Shown: positions 1 through 8,154 of the stretch, in pieces
Layout of the letters: each line of letters begins with the position of its first letter
Position numbering within the stretch: position 1 is the stretch's first letter
Assembly: GCA_964482235.1 (NCBI GenBank)
Contig: CAYZWU010000007.1
Location: 1 to 64,000 of the forward strand
Length of the DNA stretch: 64,000 nt
DNA from: CAYZWU01 sp964482235
GTDB taxonomy: Bacteria > Planctomycetota > B15-G4 > CAYZWU01
Direction: 5' to 3'
Position numbers and translations under genes: made by a program
The notes under the pieces: model-generated
Seen by the model: the letters and a program-made list of their open reading frames with translations, nothing else
Databases searched by the model: none
Told to the model about the DNA's origin: nothing

Positions 1-169
1 CGTTATCCATCTTGAGATAGATCTTACCTGCTTCCCACTCCTCGCTGATTTCCATCAGTACGGCCCTCACCAGCCTCAGAGCTGAAACTTCATTGGGAAA
101 CAAAGTCGCCACGGTGGTCCGTCGTTTTGCTTCCTTGCTTAGACGCTCGAGCATGATAGTCGTTCTCAT
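1..169 (-). pseudogene. IS256-family transposase, C-terminal remnant
   Basis: On the minus strand an open frame reads from an ATG at 169 to the left edge, giving about 56 residues. It begins MRTTIMLERLSKEAKRRT and continues with LFPNEVSALRLVRAV, the conserved tail of IS256/MutA-type (DDE) transposases. In intact elements this segment lies close to the C-terminus. A TGA lies in the same frame at 203-205, 33 bases upstream of the ATG, and there is no sign of the DDE catalytic core upstream, so most of the gene is gone. The right part of the fragment runs off the window. No terminal inverted repeat is recognisable between 170 and 290. It is most likely a decayed insertion sequence and not an active element. 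Confidence 0.75.
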
Positions 170-290
170 TCTGAAGTACCGACTTCTACCCGGCAGGGCG
201 GTTCAAGACCGGTCACCAATAGGAGGCCGTCCGAAAAGAACCCGCAGCGCAGCCGGCTCGAATGCATCCGGGCTTCATGGAAGGTATCGA

Positions 291-2273
291 TCAGAGCTCC
301 ACGTGAACGGTGTTGTTCCTCTTGAGCTGCGTCTTCTTCGTCAGGATCCTGAGATCCTTCTCGTCCTGTCTGCGCCCGGCGTAGCTGGTCACCGTGATGG
401 TGACCTCCTCTTCCGGCAGATACTGGAACGTGAAGTTGCCCGTTCGCCGCAAATGGGCATTCTCGATCAGGAACGAGCTTCCCCTGATCGAGATCTTGGC
501 GAAGTTGGGAGCATCATCGAGGTTCACCTTGCCTTCGAGCCGGCAGCTGCCCGGCGCCTTGACCTCGAGGGGGGGGGAGGATTCGGCCACCTGGACGCGC
601 TGCGAGATGTTCGGACCGTTCGGCAGCGTCACGTTCACACCCCATGTGCCCCGGTGCATCTTCCTGATCTGGAAGGCGCCGCTTCGGTCGGTCAAGGTGC
701 GGAAGCGCTGGCTGCTCGAGCCGGCCAGGGAGTGGGCCGTGACGACAGCCCCCTTCACGGGAGCGCCCGTGAAGTCGAGCACGACTCCCCTGAACTTCAG
801 GTCGTTGACCGGCCGGAGCCAGATCTTGATACAGCCGTGCTCGTCGAGGATGTCGTCGAGCATGGCGTCGATGTCGGCGGGGCTGCTCTTCTTTCGATAG
901 ACCTCGTGCGTTTCGTCGGGCCGGATCAGGCGCAGGCCGGTGCGCTCGAGCAACCGGTTGATCTCCACGGGCGTAAAGTGCCGGTCGATGGTGAAGAGAC
1001 CGTTCGAGTCCGTCAGGACATCCTCGAAGTGGAGCGGATCGCCATTATGATCAAGTCTTCCAGCCCCGTGATACCCGTTGCACGCGACCCGGATTCCGGG
1101 AGCCGGTTCGAGAGTGTCCGCATGAAGGACCACTCCCCTCAAGGTGAGCTCCGGCAGGGAACAGACGATCTTTCGGCCGTCGATCGACTTTCCTTTGGTG
1201 ATCAGGATCTCCTCGCTGAACAGCGAGGGGATGTCCGCCGCGCCGCGAACGGTCCAGCCACGGTTCACTCCCTCCAGAAGGTAGCGTCCCGGCGACAGCC
1301 TGGAGAAGAGGAAGCCGCCCTTGCCGTTGGTCGTGTCCTCCATGAAGGTGGCGCCCGTGCTGTTGGCGCCGCCCAGGCCAAGGGGCTGCAGGCGGAGGAG
1401 CCAGCCCGGCAGGGCGCCTGACCTCTCGTCCACCAGCGTGCCGGAGAAGTGGAGGTCGCCGTGGCAGGGCCAGAGCTTGACGATCCTGGCATACCTCCCC
1501 CTGTCGCGGCCCGGGGCGAAGCGGGCAAAGGGGTGGAAGATCGTGGAGAAGTAGCCGCTGTGCGAAACGGTCACGGCGATATCGGGATCAGGAACGAAGA
1601 GACGCCTTGACCGGAAGATCCCCTTCTTGTCCGTCATCCCTCCAAGCTTGATCTGCGGTGCCGTCACCGACGCGGCCGCCAGCGGGGCGGCCGTGGTGAA
1701 GGCGCCCGACAGGACCTTCACCTCGAGTCGTCCCGGCAGGCCGACGAAGAGGTCCCTACCGTAGCTGAGTCCGGGCTTGATCGACAGGGAGAGCCGGCCT
1801 TGCTTTCCCGATGGGGTCGAGGCTTCGAATGTGTACCGGCCCGGGACGAGCGCCTCGAAGAGAAAGCAGTTCGAGTCGTTCACGGTCTCGTACGGAGGGG
1901 AGGCGGGAACGTCGTTCTGATGCACGACGAGGGCCGCTTGCCCGGCCGGGACCGTCTCGAGGGAAGGGACGTCCTTCACGGTGAGAACGAGCTGGGCGGT
2001 TCCCCAGCCCCGAACCTGCCGGCCCTCGATCTTCTCCCGGGTGACCGGAGCTGTCTCCTCCGGTTCGGAGAAGCGTTCCTTCCCGGTCTCGACAGGGCCG
2101 GGCTCGGGTTCAACGGAACCGGGCCTCTCCCGCTTGGTCTCGGGAAAGGCCCGGTCGATCGTTTTTTCTCCGGTATCGCCGTCGTTCATCAGGAGAACGA
2201 ACGACGCGACCACGGCGGCAATGACCGCCAGGCCGGCCAGGCAGCCGAAAAGGAGAATCAGGGCATTTTTCAT
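291..2273 (-). CDS. Membrane-anchored protein with carboxypeptidase-regulatory-like repeats
   Basis: The 660-residue product has a single N-terminal hydrophobic segment (about residues 4-30) that should anchor it in the cytoplasmic membrane with the rest outside. A charged Pro/Glu-rich linker follows (about 35-95), then several beta-sandwich modules of the carboxypeptidase regulatory-like (prealbumin-like) type. These show as repeated phrases such as PGRYTFEA, SPGRYLLEGV and VLDFTGAPVKGAVVTA. Such modules usually mediate binding or form stalks, and no catalytic residues are seen. The architecture matches the outer half of the sigma-factor fusion at 51848-54951, suggesting a paralogous family. 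No strong ribosome-binding site precedes the ATG, so the start is chosen because it gives a complete anchor. The specific function is unknown. Confidence 0.75.
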   Translation of the reverse strand: MKNALILLFGCLAGLAVIAAVVASFVLLMNDGDTGEKTIDRAFPETKRERPGSVEPEPGPVETGKERFSEPEETAPVTREKIEGRQVRGWGTAQLVLTVKDVPSLETVPAGQAALVVHQNDVPASPPYETVNDSNCFLFEALVPGRYTFEASTPSGKQGRLSLSIKPGLSYGRDLFVGLPGRLEVKVLSGAFTTAAPLAAASVTAPQIKLGGMTDKKGIFRSRRLFVPDPDIAVTVSHSGYFSTIFHPFARFAPGRDRGRYARIVKLWPCHGDLHFSGTLVDERSGALPGWLLRLQPLGLGGANSTGATFMEDTTNGKGGFLFSRLSPGRYLLEGVNRGWTVRGAADIPSLFSEEILITKGKSIDGRKIVCSLPELTLRGVVLHADTLEPAPGIRVACNGYHGAGRLDHNGDPLHFEDVLTDSNGLFTIDRHFTPVEINRLLERTGLRLIRPDETHEVYRKKSSPADIDAMLDDILDEHGCIKIWLRPVNDLKFRGVVLDFTGAPVKGAVVTAHSLAGSSSQRFRTLTDRSGAFQIRKMHRGTWGVNVTLPNGPNISQRVQVAESSPPLEVKAPGSCRLEGKVNLDDAPNFAKISIRGSSFLIENAHLRRTGNFTFQYLPEEEVTITVTSYAGRRQDEKDLRILTKKTQLKRNNTVHVEL

Positions 2274-2346
2274 GGTCCACCATCCATCATGGAACGATGG
2301 ATCACGCGAGGCGCCCGCACCCCGATGGGGCGGGGCAGATCGTGAA

Positions 2347-3438
2347 TCAACCGTTCTTTGCGGCGAAGTCCTTCAGGTAATCCACGAGCGACCGGATGTC
2401 GTTCTCGGGGATGGCGTTGTACATGGAGACACGGATCCCGCCCACGGAACGATGTCCCTTCAGGCCGTTGAACCCGGCTGCCGGCCCGTCGGCGATCAGC
2501 TTCTTCTCCAGGTCCTCGGTGGGGAGGCGGAAGCAGACGTTCATCAGGGAGCGGCTGTCCTTCTCCGTGGCGCCGCGGAAGAAGTCGCCCTGCGTGTCGA
2601 TCAGACCGTAGAGGAGGTCCGCCTTGGCGCGGTTGACCTTCTCGACGGCGTCGAGGCCGCCCTGGCCCTTGATCCAGTCGAGCACCAGCTTGACCATGTA
2701 GATCGGGAAGCAGGGGGGCGTGTTGTAGAGGGAGTTCTTCTCCCAGATCGTCTTGTAGCGCAGGAGGGTGGGGAGGTTGTCGTCCTTGATCTTCTCCATC
2801 ATGTCGTTGCGCATGATGATCATGGTCACGCCCGAGGGGCCGAGGTTCTTCTGCGCGCCGGCGTAGATCATTCCCACCTTGTCGAGGGTGTACTTCTTGG
2901 AAAGGATGTCCGACGACATGTCGACGACGAGAGGCACATCGCCCGTGTCAGGGAAGTCGGCCCACTGGGTTCCCTTGATCGTGTTGTTCGACGTGATGTG
3001 GACGTAGCTCGCGTCGGCGTTCAGGTTCAGCTCGTCCTGGTTCGGAACCCGGTTGAAGTTGGTCTCCTCCGTCGAAGCGGCGATACGGGGCTCGCCGACG
3101 ATCTTCGCTTCCTTGATCGCCTTGGTGGACCATGTGCCCGTGTTCACGTAGTCGGCCGTCCGCCCCTCGCTCATGAAGTTCAGGGGAATCATGGCGAACT
3201 GCAGGCTCGCTCCCCCGCCCATGAACATCACCTTGTAGTTGCCGCCGAGCCCGAGGAGTTCGAGGGCCATTTCCTGGGTCTCCAGCATGAGAGCGTCGAA
3301 GGGCTTGGACCGGTGGCTCGTTTCCAGGATCGACATGCCCGAGCCCTGGTAGTTCAGGAGCTCGTCCTTGGCTTTTTCCAGGACGGCGAGGGGAATGGCC
3401 GCGGGGCCGGGATTGAAGTTGATGATGCGGTCGGTCAT
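2347..3438 (-). CDS. serC: Phosphoserine aminotransferase
   Basis: SerC converts 3-phosphohydroxypyruvate and glutamate to phosphoserine and 2-oxoglutarate in cytoplasmic serine biosynthesis. It can also act on the 4-phosphohydroxythreonine step of pyridoxal phosphate synthesis. The 363 residues match the family length. They begin with the FNPGPAAIP signature, carry the GGGASLQFAM phosphate-binding stretch (about 74-83), and have the PLP-binding lysine at K197 within IYAGAQKNLGPSG. The gene follows the serA-like gene on the same strand with a 41-base gap, so the two form a serine biosynthesis operon. Nothing looks damaged. Confidence 0.96.
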   Translation of the reverse strand: MTDRIINFNPGPAAIPLAVLEKAKDELLNYQGSGMSILETSHRSKPFDALMLETQEMALELLGLGGNYKVMFMGGGASLQFAMIPLNFMSEGRTADYVNTGTWSTKAIKEAKIVGEPRIAASTEETNFNRVPNQDELNLNADASYVHITSNNTIKGTQWADFPDTGDVPLVVDMSSDILSKKYTLDKVGMIYAGAQKNLGPSGVTMIIMRNDMMEKIKDDNLPTLLRYKTIWEKNSLYNTPPCFPIYMVKLVLDWIKGQGGLDAVEKVNRAKADLLYGLIDTQGDFFRGATEKDSRSLMNVCFRLPTEDLEKKLIADGPAAGFNGLKGHRSVGGIRVSMYNAIPENDIRSLVDYLKDFAAKNG

Positions 3439-3479
3439 TTTATGGTCTCCCTATATCTTGTCGGGTATTCCGATCTGCT

Positions 3480-4352
3480 CTACTTGGTGAAGTCCTCGAT
3501 GATCTCCACGATGATGTCGCCGATGCGGAGGAGGTTCTCCTTCGTGCTGGCGCCGATATGAGGCAGGGCCACCACGTTGGGCAGCCCGAGGAGAGGCGAG
3601 CTTTCCGGAGGATCGCTGTACCAGACGTCGTTGCCGTAGGCCGCGACCTTGCCCGACTTGAGCGCCTCGGCCAGATCCTCCTCGTTCACGCACTTGCCGC
3701 GTCCCGTGTTCACCATGAAGACGCCGTCCTTCATCTTCGAGATCGTGTCCGCATTGATCATGCCCTTGGTCTCGTCGGTGAGGGGAAGGTGGAGCGAGAT
3801 GTAGTCGGACTTGGCGAGGATCTCCTCGACCGTGTCCACGTACTCGGCCGCGTCCTGGTCGGAGCGGACCACATCGTAGGCATGGACGTTCATCCCGAAT
3901 GCCTTGGCCCGCTTGGCGAGCTCCAGGCCGATCCGTCCCAGGCCGATGCAGCCGAGGTTCTTCTTGAAGAGCTCGGTCCGCTTGCACTCCTTCTTGAGCC
4001 ACTCCCCCTTGTGCATGCTGTTGTTGCCCTTGATCACGTGGTTCGGGAGGGCGATCATCAGGGCGAAGGCCAGCTCGGCCACGGCCACGCTGGAGGCGCG
4101 GGGCGTGTTGTGCACCGTGACGCCCCTCTCCTTGGCGTACGCGAGATCGACGTTGTCGAGACCCACGCCGCCGCGGATGATCAGCTTGAGGTTCGGCGCG
4201 TTGTCGATGTACTCCCTGGTGCACTTGGTCTTGGAGCGGATCAGGACCACATCGGCCTCGGCCACCCGGGACTTGTCGTCGAAGACCTCCCCGAACTTGG
4301 CAAGCCTGTCCGGAAGAGAAGGATCGAATGCATCTGAAACGAGGATTTTCAT
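3480..4352 (-). CDS. serA: D-3-phosphoglycerate dehydrogenase-like (short form, no ACT domain)
   Basis: A 290-residue D-2-hydroxyacid dehydrogenase, placed upstream of serC, that probably oxidises 3-phosphoglycerate as the first step of serine synthesis. The NAD fold shows G137-x-G139-x2-G142 (IGLGRIG). The substrate loop RGGVGLDN lies near 60-67, NTGRG near 215-219 and the catalytic histidine at H265 (PHIGAST). The family's catalytic Glu in DVxxxEP is here an Asp (DVWYSDPP, about D247), as in some formate-dehydrogenase-like relatives. Regulatory ASB/ACT domains are absent, although a separate ACT protein occurs at 21647-22126. Operon context supports SerA. Another 2-hydroxyacid specificity remains possible. 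Confidence 0.85.
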   Translation of the reverse strand: MKILVSDAFDPSLPDRLAKFGEVFDDKSRVAEADVVLIRSKTKCTREYIDNAPNLKLIIRGGVGLDNVDLAYAKERGVTVHNTPRASSVAVAELAFALMIALPNHVIKGNNSMHKGEWLKKECKRTELFKKNLGCIGLGRIGLELAKRAKAFGMNVHAYDVVRSDQDAAEYVDTVEEILAKSDYISLHLPLTDETKGMINADTISKMKDGVFMVNTGRGKCVNEEDLAEALKSGKVAAYGNDVWYSDPPESSPLLGLPNVVALPHIGASTKENLLRIGDIIVEIIEDFTK

Positions 4353-4608
4353 GACCAGATCTCCCTTGATACCTGAGCCATGCCGCCGGCCCGGGCGGCA
4401 GCGCTGTTTCTTCTATTGAACTTCCATAAAAAATGACAATGTTGAACTGTGTTTTTTATCATATTCAGCAGGGAGTGTGAACAGTTGCTTTCTTTGGGGA
4501 GAGTTTTTTTTCGGCCTTCGACTCGTCTCCGTAACTGATTGTGGTATATATTACTGTGATCGTCGAGCCGGGCCTGGCGCCTTTTTTTTTATCATTCTTG
4601 GAGAAACG

Positions 4609-5040
4609 ATGAAGATCCGTGTTTACTACGAGGATACCGACGCCGGAGGCGTGGTCTACTATGCCAATTATCTGAGGTATTTCGAGCGCGGCCGGACCGA
4701 GCTTTTTCGCGACAGGGGCATCGATCTGGCTCACTGGGAAAAAGAGGGGTACATTTTCACCGTGAGCAGGGTGAAGGCCGCCTACAGATATCCGGCGCGG
4801 CTGAACGACCTGCTCGACCTCGAGACGCGGCTCATCGACGTGACGCATGCGAGCCTGACCTTTTCGCATGCCACCAGGAATTCGGAGACGGGCCGGCTCC
4901 TTGTGGAGGGCGAGGTGAAGGCCGTCTGCGTCAGCAGCAGGACGTTCAAGCCCACGGGGATTCCCGGGGAGATCCGTGAGGTGGCCCTCGAGGCCATTCG
5001 AGAGGCATCGGGCGAAGAAGAGACGGCGGTCAGATCATGA
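4609..5040 (+). CDS. YbgC/4-hydroxybenzoyl-CoA family acyl-CoA thioesterase
   Basis: A 143-residue hotdog-fold thioesterase. The ATG at 4609 is chosen because it follows a GGAG motif at 4600-4603 and gives the normal family N-terminus. The frame is open further upstream but that part has no homology. The catalytic Asp is D11 in YYEDTDAGGVVYYANYLRYF, the hallmark of YbgC/FcbC proteins, which hydrolyse short-chain or aromatic acyl-CoA thioesters. In Proteobacteria YbgC associates with the Tol-Pal system, but no tol genes are present here. The gene overlaps the next one by 4 bases (ATGA), indicating translational coupling with the downstream lipoprotein gene. Confidence 0.9.
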   Translation: MKIRVYYEDTDAGGVVYYANYLRYFERGRTELFRDRGIDLAHWEKEGYIFTVSRVKAAYRYPARLNDLLDLETRLIDVTHASLTFSHATRNSETGRLLVEGEVKAVCVSSRTFKPTGIPGEIREVALEAIREASGEEETAVRS

Positions 5041-5540
5041 GGAGGTGTTCCATGTGTTCGATTCGATTCCAGGCGGCCTTGATCCTGCTTGCGGCGGTCC
5101 TGGCTCTCGCGGGCTGCTCCTCGGTCTCGTTCCTTCCTCTCGAGGGGGAGGCGCCTCGCGATTCGAAACCCGACGGGTTCGCGATCCATCTGCTCGATAT
5201 CAGGGACGCGCAGCAGCTGAGAATCATCGGCAAGGTCTCCTGTCAGGATTCGGCCAGGTCCTCGATATGGAACTGGTGGACCGACAGTCATGCCCTGATC
5301 GAGGAGATGAAAGCCGGCAACAGGGAGAGGCTGATCGCAAAGGTGAAGTCCGTCGGGGGTGACGCTCTCATCGACCTCAAGCACGAGATAATCACCGGCG
5401 GCGGAGGTGGCGGCGGCATCGGGATCGGCGCCGGAGTGGGGCATGGGGGAGTCGGAGTGGGAGTGGGAACCTCGATTTTCGGCTCCAATCCCAAGCTGAT
5501 CGTGGTCTCGCACGGCAAGGTGGGCGTGTCAGCGGAATAG
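5037..5540 (+). CDS. Glycine-rich lipoprotein
   Basis: A 167-residue protein with an N-terminal signal sequence ending in a lipobox (LALAGC, Cys near residue 30), so it should be lipidated and membrane-tethered. A conserved-looking globular part (DGFAIHLLDIRDAQQLRIIGKVSC and VKSVGGDALIDLKHEI) resembles small stress or YjfO/BhsA-like lipoprotein domains but is not confidently assignable. A Gly-rich run (GGGGGGGIGIGAGVGHGG, about 121-138) follows. Start alternatives are 5037 and an in-frame ATG at 5052. It overlaps the upstream thioesterase gene and lies 6 bases before thiD, so the three genes form one transcription unit. Function unknown. Confidence 0.75.
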   Translation: MRRCSMCSIRFQAALILLAAVLALAGCSSVSFLPLEGEAPRDSKPDGFAIHLLDIRDAQQLRIIGKVSCQDSARSSIWNWWTDSHALIEEMKAGNRERLIAKVKSVGGDALIDLKHEIITGGGGGGGIGIGAGVGHGGVGVGVGTSIFGSNPKLIVVSHGKVGVSAE

Positions 5541-5546
5541 GAGGCG

Positions 5547-6350
5547 ATGACGTACCGCGCATTGACCATCGCCGGCTCTGACAGCGGCGGCGGAGCGGGG
5601 ATCCAGGCTGATCTCAAGACCTTCTTCGCCTTCGGCGTGCACGGCATGTCAGCCGTCACGGCCGTGACGGCGCAGAACAGCCTCGGCGTCCAGGCCGTCT
5701 CGGAGCTGCCGCTTCCGGTCATCGCCGCCCAGATCGAGAGCGTGGCCGGCGACGTGGGTGCCGATGCAGTGAAGACGGGGATGCTCGCCGGCGCCGGCGT
5801 GGTGGAGCTGGTGGCGGAAATCGTCGAACGGCTCGATCTCGGCCCACTCGTGGTGGATCCCGTCCTGACTTCGGGCAGCGGCACCACTCTTCTCCCCGCG
5901 GAGGCGATCAGGCTGGTCAAGGAGCGGCTTCTCCCCCTGGCCGAGGTGGTCACCCCCAACCTCGCCGAGGCCGAGGCGCTCGCGGGCAGGCCCGTGAAGA
6001 CGCTCGCCGGGATGAAGGAGGCGGCAGCCGCGATCGGGGCATCGGGCTGCCGATGGGTCGTGGTGAAGGGCGGGCACCTGGAGGCTGCCGAAGAGGCGGT
6101 CGATGTCGTCTTCGACGGGAAGAAGGTCGTCGAGCTACGCGCGCCGCTCTGCAGGATCGGAAGCCCTCACGGCACGGGGTGCACCTTCTCGGCCGCCGTT
6201 GCGGCCGGACTGGCCTCGGGCAGGGAACCTCTCCAGGCCATCAAGAAAGCGAAGGAGTTCATCACGCGGGCCATTCAGGTATCCTACCGCCCGGGGCGCG
6301 GGCAGTGGGTGACCAACCAGAACGTGGATATCTCCAGCCCCTGGAGCTGA
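5547..6350 (+). CDS. thiD: Hydroxymethylpyrimidine/phosphomethylpyrimidine kinase
   Basis: ThiD phosphorylates HMP and then HMP-phosphate to HMP pyrophosphate, the pyrimidine precursor of thiamine. The 267 residues are of normal length for the ribokinase-fold family. GSDSGGGAGIQADLKTF near the N-terminus is the substrate/ATP signature, and SPHGTGCTFSAAVAAGLA near 208-225 carries the anion hole and catalytic Asp-equivalent region. A GGAGG lies immediately before the ATG (ATAGGAGGCGATG). The gene is last in the plus-strand unit and converges on thyX with a 31-base gap. No TPP riboswitch is visible upstream. Confidence 0.95.
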   Translation: MTYRALTIAGSDSGGGAGIQADLKTFFAFGVHGMSAVTAVTAQNSLGVQAVSELPLPVIAAQIESVAGDVGADAVKTGMLAGAGVVELVAEIVERLDLGPLVVDPVLTSGSGTTLLPAEAIRLVKERLLPLAEVVTPNLAEAEALAGRPVKTLAGMKEAAAAIGASGCRWVVVKGGHLEAAEEAVDVVFDGKKVVELRAPLCRIGSPHGTGCTFSAAVAAGLASGREPLQAIKKAKEFITRAIQVSYRPGRGQWVTNQNVDISSPWS

Positions 6351-6381
6351 TGGGGGGCGCTGCGAGGGCGTGCCGGACGGC

Positions 6382-7230
6382 TCACGAAGCGGATTCGGCT
6401 TCCTGCCTGAGCCCGAGCTTGGCCTCGAATTCCTCCTTGTTCTTTCCCTTCAGGGAGTGCTCCTTCCCGGCCAGGAGCTTGCGGATCGCCTTCACCTCGG
6501 GCCTCGAGAGACGGATCCCCTGGGCCACGTGCTTCTCGAAGGCCTCATAGGCCAGCGGGGCCACGGCGCGGGCCATGTCGGCCATCACCTCGGCATAGCG
6601 CCGGATTTCCATCTGGGCATGGGATTCCATTCTCAGGCGAAGGAAGTGGAAGAGGTTGTTCAGGTCGATCTGCCAGTACCACTGCGTGTAGAGGCTGATG
6701 GGGAGGTTGACGCGGGCCAGCTCGCGGGCGATGTCGTCATCGAGAAGGGCCTTGTAGCTCTCGTAGGAGGCGGACTGGTCCTTCCGCAGGATGTCGAGAA
6801 CGCGCTGCCTGAGCTCGGCCGGGACGTCGCGCGTGGAGCGTCCCTGCCGGTTATCCTCGCTCTGATAGCGGATGTCCTCCTCGGCGGGGATGTAGAACTC
6901 CTCGGTCATGACGCTGTAGCGGCCCGAGATCTCGTTCAGCCGGGCCGTCCGATGCCTCACCCACTGGCGGGCCACGAAGATCGGCATCTTGGCATGAAAG
7001 GTCAGGACCACCTGCTCGAAGGGCGACGTGTGGGCATGCTTGATCAGGTAGTTGATCAAGCCCTTGTCCTGGCGGACCGTCTTGGTTCCCTCGCCGTAGG
7101 AGACGCGCGCGGCCTGGACGATCCGGGCGTCGCCGCCCATGTAGTCGACGAGCCTCACGAATCCGCGGTCGAGGACCTTGTATTCCCTGTCGAGGATGGC
7201 TTCGGCTTCCGGGACGATCACATGTGCCAT
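6382..7230 (-). CDS. thyX: Flavin-dependent thymidylate synthase
   Basis: ThyX makes dTMP from dUMP using methylenetetrahydrofolate with FAD-mediated reduction by NADPH. It substitutes for ThyA. The 282-residue protein contains the ThyX signature RHRTARLNEISGR at about 92-104, a conserved HTSPFEQ segment near 67-73 and the C-terminal substrate-binding R/H-rich helix (QMEIRRYAEVM). It is transcribed alone and converges with thiD. An AT-rich TATATT lies about 45 bases upstream and may be its -10 element, but no clear -35 is seen. Confidence 0.95.
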   Translation of the reverse strand: MAHVIVPEAEAILDREYKVLDRGFVRLVDYMGGDARIVQAARVSYGEGTKTVRQDKGLINYLIKHAHTSPFEQVVLTFHAKMPIFVARQWVRHRTARLNEISGRYSVMTEEFYIPAEEDIRYQSEDNRQGRSTRDVPAELRQRVLDILRKDQSASYESYKALLDDDIARELARVNLPISLYTQWYWQIDLNNLFHFLRLRMESHAQMEIRRYAEVMADMARAVAPLAYEAFEKHVAQGIRLSRPEVKAIRKLLAGKEHSLKGKNKEEFEAKLGLRQEAESAS

Positions 7231-7431
7231 GGCAGTATCTTTCTGATCAATCGAACAGGAGCGGGAAGGAGACCGTGGTTAATATATCAGCTTTCGGAGC
7301 ACGGGGCATAGTGAGAATCGCCGCGAATCCGGCGACCTGAAAGGCAGGCAGGTTCAGCGGCCTGTCAAGGATCTGTCGGCTCTCTCCGGGAGATGGGCCC
7401 ATGGCATTCGGCGAGCGGCCCGGAAGCCGGA

Positions 7432-7551
7432 TCATCTGTTGAGTCGTCTGGCGCCATCCGGATCTTTCTTCTTTCGCTTCTCCGGGGCTTTCCTGCCGGT
7501 GCGAGCGCTTTTCCTGATCCGTTTCTTCTGGTCACTGTTCCGACTGTTCAT
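7432..7551 (-). CDS. Possible small basic protein (39 aa), weakly supported
   Basis: Between thyX (starts at 7230) and the last pseudopilin gene (ends at 7578) lie about 347 bases without a recognised gene. An ATG at 7551 opens a 39-residue frame that is extremely basic (MNSRNSDQKKRIRKSARTG, then KRKKKDPDGARRLNR). An AGAGG-like motif lies 5-10 bases upstream. It would be the distal gene of the secretion operon. Length and composition could equally arise by chance, and no homology is recognised. The rest of the interval (7231-7431) shows nothing assignable. Confidence 0.25.
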   Translation of the reverse strand: MNSRNSDQKKRIRKSARTGRKAPEKRKKKDPDGARRLNR

Positions 7552-7577
7552 CGCGACGCCTCTGCGGGAATCAAAAC

Positions 7578-8144
7578 TCACATGTCCATCTCTGAATCGG
7601 CGCACTGCTCCCAGCATCGGCCCTCGCCGACGTAGAAGCGCAGCGTGTTCGCCTTGTCGAACCTCACGCGGCCTGTCCGGGGAGAACCGTCATCGAGACG
7701 GCTGTCGATCTTCTGCAGGATCTTGCTGTCCAGGCCGCCCTTGACCGTGATGTACGCCTCGTTACCAGCCGCTGCGTCGTAATCGAAGAGGAGATACCGT
7801 CCGTGCTCGTATCGGTAGGTTCCGCCCCAGGGATGGCCGGCCGGCCACTTGTCCAGGTAGGGTCCGCCCCAGAACTCGCGATAGGAAGGGGGGACGGGTC
7901 TGCTGGAGAGGAGGCCGGGATCCACGGCGGATTCCGCTTCGGCCGGATAGCAGCCCAGGTCGGCGCGGCAGCTGTTGAGGGCTCTCTTGATCTGCCTGAG
8001 CTCGTTCTCGAGCCGGCAGAGCTTCGTGTCGAGCATCGACCGTGATATCTCGGGCACGACCACGGCGGTGATGAGGAACAGGAGGCCGGACATCATGATG
8101 ATCTCGTACCGCGTCAATCCTTTCCGGTCGAACATGAGCTTCAT
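7578..8144 (-). CDS. Atypical GspG-like pseudopilin
   Basis: A 188-residue type IV pilin-like protein, last certain gene of the secretion operon. The N-terminal helix (GLTRYEIIMMSGLLFLITAVVVPEI) keeps Glu at +5 but has a poor prepilin-peptidase motif (KG-LTRYE instead of GFTLIE). The rest is clearly paralogous to the GspG at 14988-15524: compare ENELRQIKRALNSCRADLG with ETELKTIKNALNSIYADVG, and GGPYLDKWPAGHPWGGTY with EGPYLDRWPTEHPWGGSY. It has extra cysteines (CRADLGC and GEGRCWEQC). It may be a minor pseudopilin capping the pseudopilus, or may be processed inefficiently. Confidence 0.75.
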   Translation of the reverse strand: MKLMFDRKGLTRYEIIMMSGLLFLITAVVVPEISRSMLDTKLCRLENELRQIKRALNSCRADLGCYPAEAESAVDPGLLSSRPVPPSYREFWGGPYLDKWPAGHPWGGTYRYEHGRYLLFDYDAAAGNEAYITVKGGLDSKILQKIDSRLDDGSPRTGRVRFDKANTLRFYVGEGRCWEQCADSEMDM

Positions 8145-8154
8145 CCAGACGCCG

